A DNA stretch of 64,000 bases, from assembly GCA_963576735.1 (NCBI GenBank), contig OY755196.1:10211912-10275911 (forward strand), written 5' to 3'. Under the pieces are notes generated by a model. The model was not told the origin of the DNA. It ran no database searches and saw only the letters and a program-made list of their open reading frames with translations. The stretch is from Bedellia somnulentella (taxonomy: Eukaryota > Arthropoda > Insecta > Lepidoptera > Bedelliidae). Positions 21,677-32,207 of the stretch are shown piece by piece. The first letter of the stretch is position 1. Every line of letters begins with the position of its first letter. Made by a program: the position numbers and the translations under genes.

Positions 21677-21947
21677 TGCCGTGTAGTGCCGGCTTAGATT
21701 CCCGTGTAGTGCCGCCTTAGAATGTCTGTACCCCTTTCTACCGATGGGTGTCGTAAGAGGCGGGGTATTGGGGCTTTTTATTGGATTTTTGGGCGATGCG
21801 GTTGGAGACCTATCACCAAAAACCTTCATTTTACCATCTTTTCCCCACTCAACTTCCAAAAGTGGCTGATGAATTTATAATTCCTTAGCTCTGGTTTCCC
21901 CTTCTAGGGAAATATAGCCGTGAGTATATGTATGTATGTATCTTATA
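21677..21947 (+). repeat. SINE-A with a doubled head
   Basis: Copy B equivalent of 8179-8452. The head motif occurs twice in a row. A short deletion follows 'gtaagaggcg'. Confidence 0.75.
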
Positions 21948-22025
21948 TAAGTATTTGTCTAATTTCTAATCCAGTCGCTCGAGCTATCCCTTTTTGTGAA
22001 TTGTAGCCATGATTATACTTATGTA

Positions 22026-22242
22026 CATACATATATACTCACGCCGTTAATTCCCATTGGGGTAGGCAGAGACTATCGATCGACATTTCGTACGATCCTG
22101 GCAAACCTCTCTTGCTTCGTCTATATCCATCAATCTTTTCATACATGCCCTTTTATTCTTCATACTTCGGACGCCTGCCTTTTTGAGCACACTTTCAAGT
22201 GGTCCAAGTGTGTCTTTCGTGGCCGTCCTCTACTAACATATC
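22026..22242 (-). pseudogene. LINE-T 5'-truncated insert, copy B only
   Basis: A reverse LINE-T 3' end of about 217 bp. The minus strand encodes R-G-R-[H/P] to the C-terminal K...W...I-V-S-A-Y-P region and ends with the (ATGT) tail at the left. It is flanked by TATACTTATGTA (22014-22025 and 22243-22254). Copy A has a single TATACTTATGTA near 8537. Confidence 0.85.
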
Positions 22243-22487
22243 TATACTTATGTATCCCTCCTTTTAAACTAAATTAGTTTTATATGCCATGTGTATTTCA
22301 TTAAAAAGGCGCGGTATATAAAATTTTGAAGCTTTAGTTATTTTATATGCAAAATGGCAAGTTTCTTTACTCCTGCAAACTTTGAAGGAAACTTAAACAT
22401 GCAACTTAATATTAACTCAGACGGGTTTCTTTCACTCACAGTTCACAGTAGTTATAATAATGCTAATAAATTTACTATAATAGTATT

Positions 22488-22571
22488 TTGCAAGAGAGGT
22501 TTGCCAGGATCGAAAGTCTCTGCCTACCCCAATGGAAATAATGGGCGTGAGTATAAGTGTGTATGTATGTT
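22488..22571 (+). repeat. LINE-T 3' tail fragment
   Basis: 'agaggtttgccaggatcg', then 'gtctctgcctaccccaatgg', 'gggcgtgagtata'. It carries an internal deletion relative to 8783-8870. Confidence 0.65.
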
Positions 22572-22819
22572 TTTGAGCGTATCGTCCCCCAAAATTCAAA
22601 ACCTAACCATTGGGATGTGGACCTAATTTAATTTGTATATCTGCTTTCTAAATTTGAAGAAGAAAAAGTAAATAAAGGTATAACGGTCTAATGTATGATT
22701 CTTCAGCTAAAATATAAATATAAGCATACTGTTCACCCTTCACGATGAAAAGACGCAATCATAAACCTAGGAACTTTTATTCTATACGCTGTCATCTCTA
22801 CTCGTCATCCACTTGTGCA

Positions 22820-23276
22820 TAGGGTTGCCATAGTCAGGGTTTTTACTGTTTTATATGGTTTTTTGATCCTCGTCGGGATTTCAGTCAGACTTGGTCAGTT
22901 TATATATTTTTTATCACTTTTACAAATACGATTGCTTGAATATAATAATAAAATATTACGAATAATTTAGTTTTATAATAAAAAGTAACCGCGGCAATAC
23001 AAAGAAGCTGTTTTTTTTTAAGATGTACGGGAAGAAATTAATTTTTATAGACAATTTTTAAGTATAAATCTGATTTTTATGATATATTTTTGTAGCTTTT
23101 ACAAATAATCATTATTTTAAAATTTAACGCTATATTGTAGAAAGAAACAATAAAATTGTCGTTAAAAAATAGACATCCATTTTACGTAAATATGTATTTT
23201 CAATATAGATCCGGGTAACTATATTAAAAATCACTCTTCGTGTCAGTATTTCATCCTCACACCTGTGGCAACCCTA
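22820..23276. mobile_element. hAT-like non-autonomous element (copy B)
   Basis: Equivalent of 9345-9728 with the TAGGGTTGCCA ends. It is about 70 bp longer because of an internal insertion around 22940-23040 ('taaccgcggcaatac...ttttttttaag'). Confidence 0.65.
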
Positions 23277-23495
23277 ACTTATGTACGGATAGCAATACAC
23301 CGAAGGACAATAGACACGCGTTCATACTTTCAACTCATTGTTAGTAGTACAATGGCGTGTCCTAATGGCTTGCTGACTATACTATTGACATACCACTGGA
23401 TTGCATTGGATTACTATCTGCGCTGAGATTCGGTTTGTATTGACTTAAAAACAACACGAAGATATTTAATATTCGGAAGGTTTTTTTAATAGCTG

Positions 23496-23660
23496 TGTAG
23501 TGTCGGTTTAAAATAGCACTACCCCATTTCTACCCGTGGCTTTAAAAGAAGTTGCTGGGCAATGAAGATGGAGACTCATCACCAGCAGCCATTATTTTAC
23601 AATCTTTAATTACTCAACTTTCAAAAATTTCTTTTTCTGACGCTCTCTCTAACCCTTCCA
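23496..23660 (+). repeat. SINE-A, decayed
   Basis: Equivalent of 9947-10132. Its 3' end is cut by the MITE that follows. Confidence 0.6.
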
Positions 23661-23663
23661 GAA

Positions 23664-23922
23664 AGGCAAGCACGAGCGCAATTTTATCGACACGATAACG
23701 GTTAGAATGAGATGGCAGTATACGATACTAAGTAAGTGCGTAAGAGATGGCTGCTTTATCCCACGCGATAACTAGTTTAAACACCGCTCGGACTAGCCGG
23801 GCAGAAGGGCAAGCACGAGCGCTATTTTATCGACACGATAACGGTTAGAATGAGATGGCAGTATACGATACTAAGTAAGTGCGTAAGAGATGGCTGCTTT
23901 ATCCCACGCGATAACTAGCCGC
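23664..23922. mobile_element. Tandem pair of GGGCAAGCACGAGCG-family MITEs
   Basis: Two nearly identical stretches (from about 23666 and about 23809) begin GGCAAGCACGAGCGC and run through 'cgacacgataacggttagaa' to 'cccacgcgataactag'. The first ends with 'aaacaccgctcggactagcc' (a mutated right end); the second lacks its right end and runs into a SINE-A fragment. Confidence 0.7.
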
Positions 23923-23927
23923 AACCG

Positions 23928-24031
23928 CATCGCCCAAAAATCCCTTAAAAGCACCAATACCGTTAGTCGCCTCTTACGTACACCCACCGGAAGAAATGGG
24001 GTAGTGTTATTCTAAGCCGTCACTACACATC
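23928..24031 (-). repeat. SINE-A 5' fragment
   Basis: 'gcaaccgcatcgcccaaaaa' to 'aagccgtcactacaca', the head half only. It is probably the remainder of the SINE seen whole at 10438-10675, cut by the MITE pair. Confidence 0.7.
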
Positions 24032-24051
24032 AATTTATTAGTATTTCAAAA

Positions 24052-24430
24052 TATAATGATAATATACATAACATAAACGTTCACGCCGAATATCCCCGAA
24101 GGGGGTTGGCAGAGGTACTAATACTTCTGAACATCACGTGACTTTGTCACCTGGTGTTCAGAGTACCCACGTGTACCCATGGACAGTGTACTCACGTGAT
24201 AGGGGGCAGGCCTATCGCCGTTTTGTACGAATACACTGTCACATGACTAAGTACAACTCAGCCATGTGGGTTTCCTCACGATGTTTTCCCTCACCGTTAA
24301 CAACCATGATAAATTAACCACACATATGTCTTTAGAAAAGACAAATTGGTGTAGGCCCGACCCAGGGTTTGAACACTAGTCGTTTGCACGATAACCGAGT
24401 GTTCTACCCACTGGGCTATCACGGTTGCTG
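24052..24430 (-). repeat. SINE-M, full length, copy B only
   Basis: Reverse orientation. The tRNA head is at the right end (GTGATAGCCCAGTGGGTAGA on the minus strand, matching the pol III A box; GTTTGAAC is a diverged B box), followed by the Metulj-like core and the 3' module CCGAAGGGGGTTGGCAGAGG. Confidence 0.88.
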
Positions 24431-24457
24431 TACATATTTCAAAATATGTACATACAT

Positions 24458-24582
24458 TAAAGTCTGATTTTTAATTCGAGTCAGTAAAATGACAGTTGCA
24501 ACTGTCACAGATACATCTTTTTGTATATATCAGTGACAGTTGCACCTGTCATTTACTGACTCGAATTAAAAATCAGACTTTA
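24458..24582. mobile_element. 125-bp foldback MITE, copy B only
   Basis: A near-perfect palindrome. Each arm starts TAAAGTCTGATTTTTAATTC and contains ACTGACTCGAATT (inverse) and TGACAGTTGCA. It is not in copy A. There is no coding capacity. Confidence 0.75.
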
Positions 24583-24747
24583 GTCAATTAATTACAAAGT
24601 TTATCACTTATACTAATAATATTTCAATCTATTTATTAATACATATATTAAAATTGAATTTCACTTTTTTCATTAAACGCAGATCTTACACATCAACCAA
24701 CATAAACTTTCAAAATACCAATACTCACAAGTAAAAAACTAGTAATT

Positions 24748-25082
24748 GCTTTTTTAGGCCACTTGGCAGCTAATACTGCACACTGTATGAACAGTAAACT
24801 ATTCAACATACATACATATACTCACGGCTCTAAATCCCTAAAAGGGGTAGCCAGAGCCAAGGAATTAGAAATTCCTCAGCCACCTTTGGAAGTTGCGAGG
24901 GGAAAAGATGGTGAAATAAAAGTTTTGGTGATGGGTTTCCAACCGCATCGCCCAAAAATCTCTTACGTACACCCACCGGAAGAAAAGGGGTAATGCTATT
25001 CTAAGCCGACACTACACAGCAAATCTTTTCTAAGCCACTTGGCAGCTAATACTGCACACTGTATGGACAGTAAACTATTCAA
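24748..25082. repeat. SINE bracketed by about 60-bp direct repeats
   Basis: The sequence from 'ccacttggcagctaatactg' through 'agtaaactattcaac' occurs both left (24748-24808) and right (25022-25082) of the SINE-A, but once in copy A (about 11281-11332). The duplication therefore arose with or after the insertion in copy B. Confidence 0.8.
24809..25021 (-). repeat. SINE-A, copy B only
   Basis: Reverse SINE-A with an internal deletion between 'cgcccaaaaatc' and 'tcttacgtacaccc'. It lies between the long direct repeats just described. Confidence 0.85.
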
Positions 25083-25497
25083 CCGCTCTCAATTCCACCG
25101 TTTATAAATTCATAAGTAACGAACAACGGACCAAAACTTACATGAAAATACAGGCTGTTATCTGTAATAAGCTGTTTTATGTAGTACGCATGCAGCCATT
25201 AAAACTTTACCTCGAACACAATAAACCTCGCTCTAAAAAGCCACTACGCTGAACTACCTTCGCTGAAAGTACTGCATATAAACGTTATATAGATTTAGTG
25301 CAGACTTCACGTATAAAAATGTTGAGAAGTTTTAGTTACTGTACCTACCTGTCTACTTATCAGGTGTTTTGTTAAGCAATGGATTATGACTAGTTTTTGA
25401 AAATACTATCAAACAGAGAAGCGTGGGTTCAAATCCCGAGTCGGGTCTGAACCAACTTGTCTTTTCTTAAGTCATAAGTATGGTTAATATACCATTG

Positions 25498-25740
25498 CTG
25501 CTGTGTAGTGTTGGCTTAGAATAGCACTACCCTATTTCTTCCGGTGGGTGTACGTAAGAGGCGACTAACGGTATTGAGGCTTTTAAGGGATTTTTGGGCG
25601 ATGCGGTTGGACACCCATCACCTTTATTTTACCATCATTTCCCCACTCAACTTTCCAAATGTGGCTGAGGAATTATTATTCCTTAGCTCTGGCTACCCCT
25701 TTTAGGGATTTATAGCCGTGAGTATATGTATGTATATATG
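25498..25740 (+). repeat. SINE-A, copy B only
   Basis: 'ctgctgtgtagtgttggctt' to 'gtatatgtatgtatatatg'. In copy A (about 11747) the flanks 'ccattgctg' and 'ttaacggtgtc' are directly joined. No obvious target duplication remains. Confidence 0.82.
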
Positions 25741-26073
25741 TTAACGGTGTCATTGTAAAGTCATCCTTACTAATAATATAAATTGAAGTATCAGTTTGCT
25801 TGTTATGTTTGAATATTTCTATTTAAATGTACATATACATTAAAAAAGTTTGACAAAACCTCAAAATCTTACTATTTCAATGCCGTCTAGCATTTCACTT
25901 ATAAAGATAATACTAATTTAGTGGTCTAAGTTTTGGTGATACTTTTGTAAATCAACTCTACATAGCTGCTAGCGTGGTAAAAATGTTGTAATAGGAAGGA
26001 GTAAAAAGAGAAAAGGCTTTCTGATAGCATCAGTTACAATGTTAATAAAACGTGATTCTATTATTTTATAACA

Positions 26074-26450
26074 TAACATAACATAACATGAACGTTCACG
26101 CCGTTTATCCCCGAAGGGGTTGGCAGAGGCACCATTACTTCTGAACTCCCATGGCAACGCCATCTAGTGTCCAGAGAAGGAACCCACGTTTTGCTTAGAC
26201 AGTGTACTCACGTGATAGGGGGTAGGTCTATCGCCGTTTTGTACGAATACACTGTCACATGACTAAGTACAACTAAGCCATGTGGGTTTCCTCACGATGT
26301 TTTCCCTCACCGTTTACAACCATGATAAATTAACCACACATATGACTTTAGAAAAGACAAATTGGTGTAGGCCCGACCCAGGATTGGAACTCACGCCCTT
26401 CAGTTTTCGGGCGGGTGTTCTACCCACTGGACTATCATGTCGTTTCATGT
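26074..26450 (-). repeat. SINE-M, full length, bracketed by about 40-bp repeats
   Basis: Reverse SINE-M with a tRNA head at the right. Both sides carry 'gttaataaaacgtgattcta' to 'ttattttataac' (about 26041-26072 and 26467-26498). Copy A has it once (about 12309-12340). This is another long direct duplication at an insertion. Confidence 0.85.
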
Positions 26451-26717
26451 CGTCATCATTTACAGTGTTAATAAAACGTGATTCTATTATTTTATAACCT
26501 ACAGGCTTATAGTTTCTTCCGCAACTATATTACCAACATAACAGTAATTTTGTAATAAACAAGGAGTAATAGGATAGAAGAGGTTTATGCTCGTTATTTA
26601 CTAGAATTCGGGATTAAAAAACACTAAGACACTTCTTCTTCTTGCCCCCATTAGATAGAAAAAAAGAATGACGTTATTGATTTAGTCAATGAGAATACGC
26701 AGTCATATTAAATACAT

Positions 26718-27090
26718 AACATAAACATAATACATAAACGTTCACGCCGTTTATCCCCGAAGGGGTTGGCAGAGGTACCAATACTCCTGAACTCACATGG
26801 CAAGCGCCATCTAGTTTCCAGAGAAGGTACCCACATTTTGCTTAGACAGTGTACTCACGTGATAGGGGGCAGGCCTATCGCCGTTTTGTACGAATACACT
26901 GTCACATGACTAAGTACAACTCAGCCATGTGGGTTTCCTCACGATGTTTTCCCTCACCGTTAGCAACCATGATAAATTAACCACACATATGACTTTAGAA
27001 AAGACAAATTGGTGTAGGCCCGTCCCAGGATTGGAACTCACGCCCTTCTGTTTTTCGGGCGGGTGTTCTACCCACTGGACTATCATGTCG
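26718..27090 (-). repeat. SINE-M, full length, exact ends known
   Basis: 373 bp, flanked by TTAAATACAT (26708-26717 and 27091-27100). That word is also the target duplication of the LINE-T directly downstream, so the two insertions share one target. Copy A lacks this SINE. Confidence 0.9.
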
Positions 27091-27100
27091 TTAAATACAT

Positions 27101-27484
27101 ACAAAAAAAAATAATTGTAATGTTAGATTATGTGACCGAGTGAGAAATAGTGTTATTCGTGAAAAGTGTGGTGTGAAAGATGATATTGTAAGAAAGATAG
27201 AAAAAGGCATGTTGAGATGGTTTGGGCACATAGAGAGGACGGATGATAGAAAATTGGTAAAAGGGATCTATAGAGCTAGTGTGGATGGTAATGTTAGTAG
27301 AGGACGACCACGGAGAACTGCTCAAAAAGGCTGGCGTCCGAAGTATGAAGAATAAAAGAGCATGCATGAAAAGATTGATGGATGTAAACGAAGCTAGAGA
27401 GGTTTGTCAGGATCGTACGAAGTGGCGATCAATAGTCTCTGCCTACCCCAATGGTAACTAATGGCCTGAGTATTTGTATCTATG
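27101..27484 (+). pseudogene. LINE-T 5'-truncated copy (copy B)
   Basis: Equivalent of 12553-12934, with the same frameshift near 'ggagaactgctc'. It encodes L-R-W-F-G-H-I-E-R. Its right target word TATTAAATACAT is at 27485-27496. Confidence 0.8.
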
Positions 27485-27496
27485 TATTAAATACAT

Positions 27497-27641
27497 GTTC
27501 TCATGGCCATAAATCCCAAAAAGGGGTAGACACAGCTTCAGAACAAAAATCTCTTCAGCCACTTTTGGAAGTTAATATGGGAAATGATGGTCTCCAACTA
27601 CATCTCCCAAAACCATTTAAAAGGCCCCGACAACCTTATTC
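27497..27641 (-). repeat. SINE-A, decayed 3' part
   Basis: Equivalent of 12947-13091. Confidence 0.65.
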
Positions 27642-27834
27642 GCCTTAGACAGTCATCATCATATGAAAAAATGCTTAAGAAGACAAATATTTGTTACGAA
27701 AGCGAGAATCCAAAATACAACCTTTCTAAGGCTTTCGGAGAAAACAAGAAACCGCGTGACTTTGGTGTTATAATAGGATGTAGCCCAATTTTGCTGACTT
27801 TGTAACTTTTTAGGGTTACTCGTTGACTATAAAA

Positions 27835-28059
27835 ATACCCCGTTTCTACCGATGGGTGTACGTAAGAGGCGAATAACGGTATTGGAGCTTTTAAGGGAGT
27901 TTTGGGCGATGCGGCTGGAGACCCATCACCAACAACCTTTACTTTACCATCCTTTCCCCACTAAATTTTCCAAATGTGGCTGACAAATTTCTAATTCCGT
28001 TAGCTCTAGCTACCCCTTCTAGGGATTTATAGCCGTGAGTATATGTATGTATGTATGTA
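27835..28059 (+). repeat. SINE-A, 5'-truncated, copy B only
   Basis: Starts at 'taccccgtttctaccgatgg', so the first about 30 bp of the head are missing. It has a normal tail with (ATGT)n. Copy A reads straight through near 13280. Confidence 0.82.
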
Positions 28060-28123
28060 TAAGAATATCAAAGTATTACAAGTGTTTGAAGGTAGTAAAA
28101 TGGTGAGAAAGTAAGAAATATAA

Positions 28124-28215
28124 ATACATGTCCACAAGGTTATAAATCAAATTGAGTAGTAGATAGATCTTTAGTTTTAAGTTCCTCAGCTACTATTGTA
28201 AGTTGAGTAGGAAAA
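28124..28215 (-). repeat. SINE-A 3' fragment, decayed
   Basis: Equivalent of 13346-13448. Confidence 0.5.
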
Positions 28216-28307
28216 CACTTTTAAATAAAGGAATACACTTTTTAAATACTCGTGGTTTTAATAAATAACCTAGATACAAATTTCGAGATTACTTATTTAC
28301 TATTGAT

Positions 28308-28556
28308 TGCTGTGTAGTATCGGCTTAGAATAGCACTACCCCTATTTTACCCGCAGGTGATTGTAAGAAGCGACTAAAAGTAATGGGGCTCATAGAGAAG
28401 TAGATGGGCGATGCAGTTGGAGACCCATTATCAAAAGCTGATTTTTTCAACAATCTTGTCCCCACAAAACATCCAAACGTGGCTGAATTTTTTTCTATTC
28501 CAAAGTTCTGGCTACCCTTTGAATGGATTTATAGTCGTGAGTATTTGTATGTATGT
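28308..28556 (+). repeat. SINE-A, diverged full length
   Basis: Equivalent of 13518-13767, 'ttgctgtgtagtatcggctt' to 'gtcgtgagtatttgtatgta'. Confidence 0.75.
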
Positions 28557-28649
28557 AGTTGTCAATTAAAAATGGAGGTAAGTATATGTATTTTCATTTT
28601 AAAAAGTCAGTTTTATATGAAATTTCTAATATATTTTGGTAAACATTAT

Positions 28650-29005
28650 ATACATACATATACATACATATTCTCACGCCGTTAGTTCCCATTGGGGTAG
28701 GCAGAGACTATCGATTGCCACTTTGTACGATCCTGGCAAACCTCTCTGGCTTCGTTTACATCCATCAATCTTTTCATACATGCTCTTTTATTCTTCATAC
28801 TGCGGACACCTGCCTTTTTGAGCACATTTTCTATTTGATCCAAATGTGTCCTCCGAGGTCGTCCTCTACTAACATTACCTTCCACATTGGCTCTATATAT
28901 CTCTTTCACCAATTTACTGTCATCCATCCTCTATATGTGCCCAAACCATCTCAACATTCCTTTTTCTATCTTTCTTACAATATCATCTTTTACACCACAC
29001 CTAAT
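28650..29005 (-). pseudogene. LINE-T 5'-truncated insert, copy B only
   Basis: The longest and cleanest LINE-T tail in view. The minus strand gives M-D-D-S-K-L-V-K-E-I-Y-R-A-N-V then R-G-R-P-R-R-T-H-L-D-Q-I, K-A-G-V-R-S-M-K-N-K and W-Q-S-I-V-S-A-Y-P. The ACAT-rich tail is at the left. Copy A (about 13855) reads 'aaacattaatacataag' without it. Confidence 0.85.
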
Positions 29006-29308
29006 AATAAATAAATACATAAGAAAACCTCAAAAAACAAAATGTCAATTCGCACTTAACGGAAAATTTCCTTTTTATCATAACTTTTCTATATTCTTTG
29101 AGCTTATTCGTGATTTGTCAGTTTTTCCGTTTTTCTTTTCGTCCGTTCGAGCGAAAGTTTTTTTAATAACATCCCTGACGTCCCTGAATTTTATTTTATT
29201 GAATTTGATAAATGTGGCTTCTTATTATTCTGATTTGTGATTGCATCAAAGTTTAGATTTTAGATTTAACTTTTACTTTACTGATTATTGTTTGAGGTTA
29301 TATTAACT

Positions 29309-29497
29309 CATATAAACTTATACTCAGGATCTTATCCCTTGAAGGGATAGGAGATATGATCGTAGAAATAAAGTTTCTTTGGCGATGGGTCTCCAAACCC
29401 ATCGCCCAAAAACTACTTAAACAGCTCCTACACCTTTAGTCGCCTCCTACGGTCAGCCACGGGTAGAACTGGCGTAATGCTTTTCTAAGCTACACAG
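29309..29497 (-). repeat. SINE-A, rearranged
   Basis: Equivalent of 14151-14357, with a further deletion at the tail side. Confidence 0.6.
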
Positions 29498-30021
29498 ATA
29501 CCTTAAACTTTGAAAATCAGTAAAACAAGCAATTTCACGTTTAACGTAAAACCTCTATTTGCGTAGATTCAACTTTAATTAATTACAACTTTTGACCGCA
29601 CTTTGTAAATACGACGATAGTAGAGAGTCAGAATGTTGAGTTTTAATATGCAGCGTGTATATAAACGTTGGATTCTCATTGGTTCAGCCATGCAAATAGT
29701 TTAACTAGATTTTAATTTTTTAAACTATTTGGGAATGTTATAAAGATAATTAAAAAAAACGTCTTTACATAGCTTCAAGAAAGCTGGTATTGTGTTCAGT
29801 ACCATAGTGACCTGCCTTTGATCATGTAAATACTCTGTCAAAGCGTAAACTAGGTATTCCGGTCATCAGTTTACAATAATTATTAAAGGATTAGTACCTC
29901 TGACAATCGGCCTAAACAACCGGAATCATAATTATGTTTCTCATGTTCAAATAATTTGCACTTACAAATATATATTATACTTTTCATGTTCAGGCATAGC
30001 CTGCCGTATATTGCCAACTTA
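29498..30021. other. No gene seen
   Basis: Equivalent of 14358-14916. AT-rich, probably intron. Confidence 0.4.
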
Positions 30022-30180
30022 TAAGGTGTCGAAAGAGGCGCCTAAGGGTATCTGAAGGTGGTTTTTGGGCCATGCGGTTGGACATATTGTTCCGTACAAA
30101 CTTCAAATTTGGCTAAAAAGTTCCTAGCTTTGAAAGTCTGGTTACCCCTTTTTGGGATTTATGGCCGTTAGCATATATAT
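30022..30180 (+). repeat. SINE-A fragment
   Basis: Equivalent of 14917-15074, nearly identical. Confidence 0.65.
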
Positions 30181-30467
30181 GTAACTTTAAACCGAAATCC
30201 ATGTTTGTTGATCGGTAAGTTTATGACGTAATTAATAAGTAAATCCTGAAACATGCTGCAATAAAAGATAAAATGTTATATAGAATTGTTATTTAACAAC
30301 GCGAATATTATGGCTTCAGCGTACACAGAAATTTCATTGTTTTTGGAGTTATGCTAGCTCACTAAAAGACAATTTTTATTAAGAATATTTTTTAATTATT
30401 TACATATTATTAATGTATATTGTTATAGAGCTTACAAAGTGGTTAATGGGCTATGTGACTGGAAATG

Positions 30468-30752
30468 ATTTGGGCACATAGAGAGGATGGATGACAGTAA
30501 ATTGGTGAAAGAGATCTATAGAGCCAATGTGGAAGGTTATGTTAGTAGAGGGTGACCTTTGGACCAAATAGAGAGTGTGCTCAAAAAGGCAGGTGACCAA
30601 AGTATCAAGTATGACAATGCATGTTTGATGGATGTTAATGAAGCTATAGAGGTTTTCCTCATGGAAAATTCGTACAAAGTGACGATCGATAGTCTCTGCC
30701 TCCCCAACGGGAACTAATGGTGTGAGTATATGTATGTATTTATGTACGTATA
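30468..30752 (+). pseudogene. LINE-T remnant
   Basis: Equivalent of 15358-15640, nearly identical, with the same frame-breaking changes. Confidence 0.7.
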
Positions 30753-30915
30753 TGACTGTAAATTCATCACGAAATTTTTCTAACGATAAGCTAAGTCATA
30801 CAAGTATGGAAAAGGGACACATGGTTTAGTTGTACAGTGTATTCGTAAGAAATAACGATAGGCTTTCCACGTGAGTGCACTTGTCTATGCAAAGCTTGGT
30901 TACTCTGAACACCTG

Positions 30916-31056
30916 AAGGCAAGCACGAGCGGTGTTTAAACTAGTTGTCGCGTGGGATACAGCAGCCCTCTTTTACGCACTTACTTAGTATCGTATAGTG
31001 CCATCTCATTCTAACCGTTATCGCGTCTATAAAATAGCGCTCGTGCTTGTCTTCAG
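30916..31056. mobile_element. MITE of the GGGCAAGCACGAGCG family
   Basis: Equivalent of 15802-15949, with inverted ends AAGGCAAGCACGAGCG and CGCTCGTGCTTGTCTT. Confidence 0.75.
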
Positions 31057-31333
31057 GTGATATTAATGCCACGTGATATCTGTATTCTGTATTATTGTAC
31101 TTCTGTAAGTAAGAGTACCTCTACTACCCCTTCGGAGATTTACGGCGTCAACGTTTGAGTTCGAAAATATTATATTTTTGTATTAAAGACTTTTTCTGTT
31201 CGTACTTAGCCATTTTCTGAATTTATGACACATTCTTTATAAGCGTTTTTATGATGTCATTAATTCTTTGACTGCGCGATAAATTCCATCGTTAATGATT
31301 CAAAGAACAGTAAAAAGGCATACCGACTATATT

Positions 31334-31483
31334 TTTATATCAACTAGGGCTTCTTATCTACGAGACGAGCGTTATTTTATCGTTACTCTGTCGGTTAAAC
31401 TATACGATACTTCGTAGTTGCGAAAGAGATAGCTGTTCTGTACCACGCGATATTTAGTTAAAAGGTCGCTCGTACTAGCTATG
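31334..31483. mobile_element. Diverged member of the same MITE family
   Basis: Equivalent of 16213-16352. Confidence 0.55.
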
Positions 31484-31518
31484 CTGATGATATTATTGAA
31501 ATATTATGTTAAAAATGT

Positions 31519-31772
31519 TGCCGTGTAGTGTCGGGTTAGAATAACACTACCCCATTTCTACCTGTGGGTGATCGTAAGAGGCGACTAAGAGCATAGGGGC
31601 TTTTTAAGTGATTTTTGAGCGATGTGGAGACCCGTCACCAAAAACATTTATTATTACCATCTTTTCCCCAATCAACTTCCAAAAGTGGCTGAGGAATTTC
31701 TAATTCCTTAGCTCTGGCTACCCCATCTAGGGATTTATAGCCGTGAGTATATGTATGTATGTATGTATGTTA
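31519..31772 (+). repeat. SINE-A, full length
   Basis: Equivalent of 16388-16631. The (ATGT)n tail is two units longer, as expected of a simple repeat that changes length. Confidence 0.8.
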
Positions 31773-32207
31773 AAAACTTTAATAAGTTCAAACCCTTTGT
31801 AAGACCTACATCAATGTATCTTTTTCAAGTCACATGTGTGGTAAACTAATGAAGGTTACTACTTATTAAAAAGAAAATAAGGTTATTAGGATTTGTATAC
31901 GTTTGAGTGGAGCTCAGTTTTTTTGTTCATTGGTCTACTTATACATATATACACATTTGTAAGTATATAATATAACGTGGTACTAAAATATATTTATACG
32001 GTTAAATACCTACTATAATATATGGTAAAAATATTGGCTGCTATAAACACAGCCTGAAAAGCTTCTAAAATCATAACAGAGCACGTAAAGTTGTACATGA
32101 ATAACGGCTTAACGGAAAAAAACATTAAAATTTTATGAGTCACGTGGGATTTCGTTATTTTGCAGTGTATAGGCTGATGTTTTTGTATCTCTAGTAAAAC
32201 TCAATTT

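Noticed and set aside
26282..26497. Open frames at 26282, 26929, 36926 and 59533 with a common M-G-F-L-T-M-F-S-L-T start
   Set aside because: They are translations of the SINE-M core in different orientations; there is no protein family behind them.
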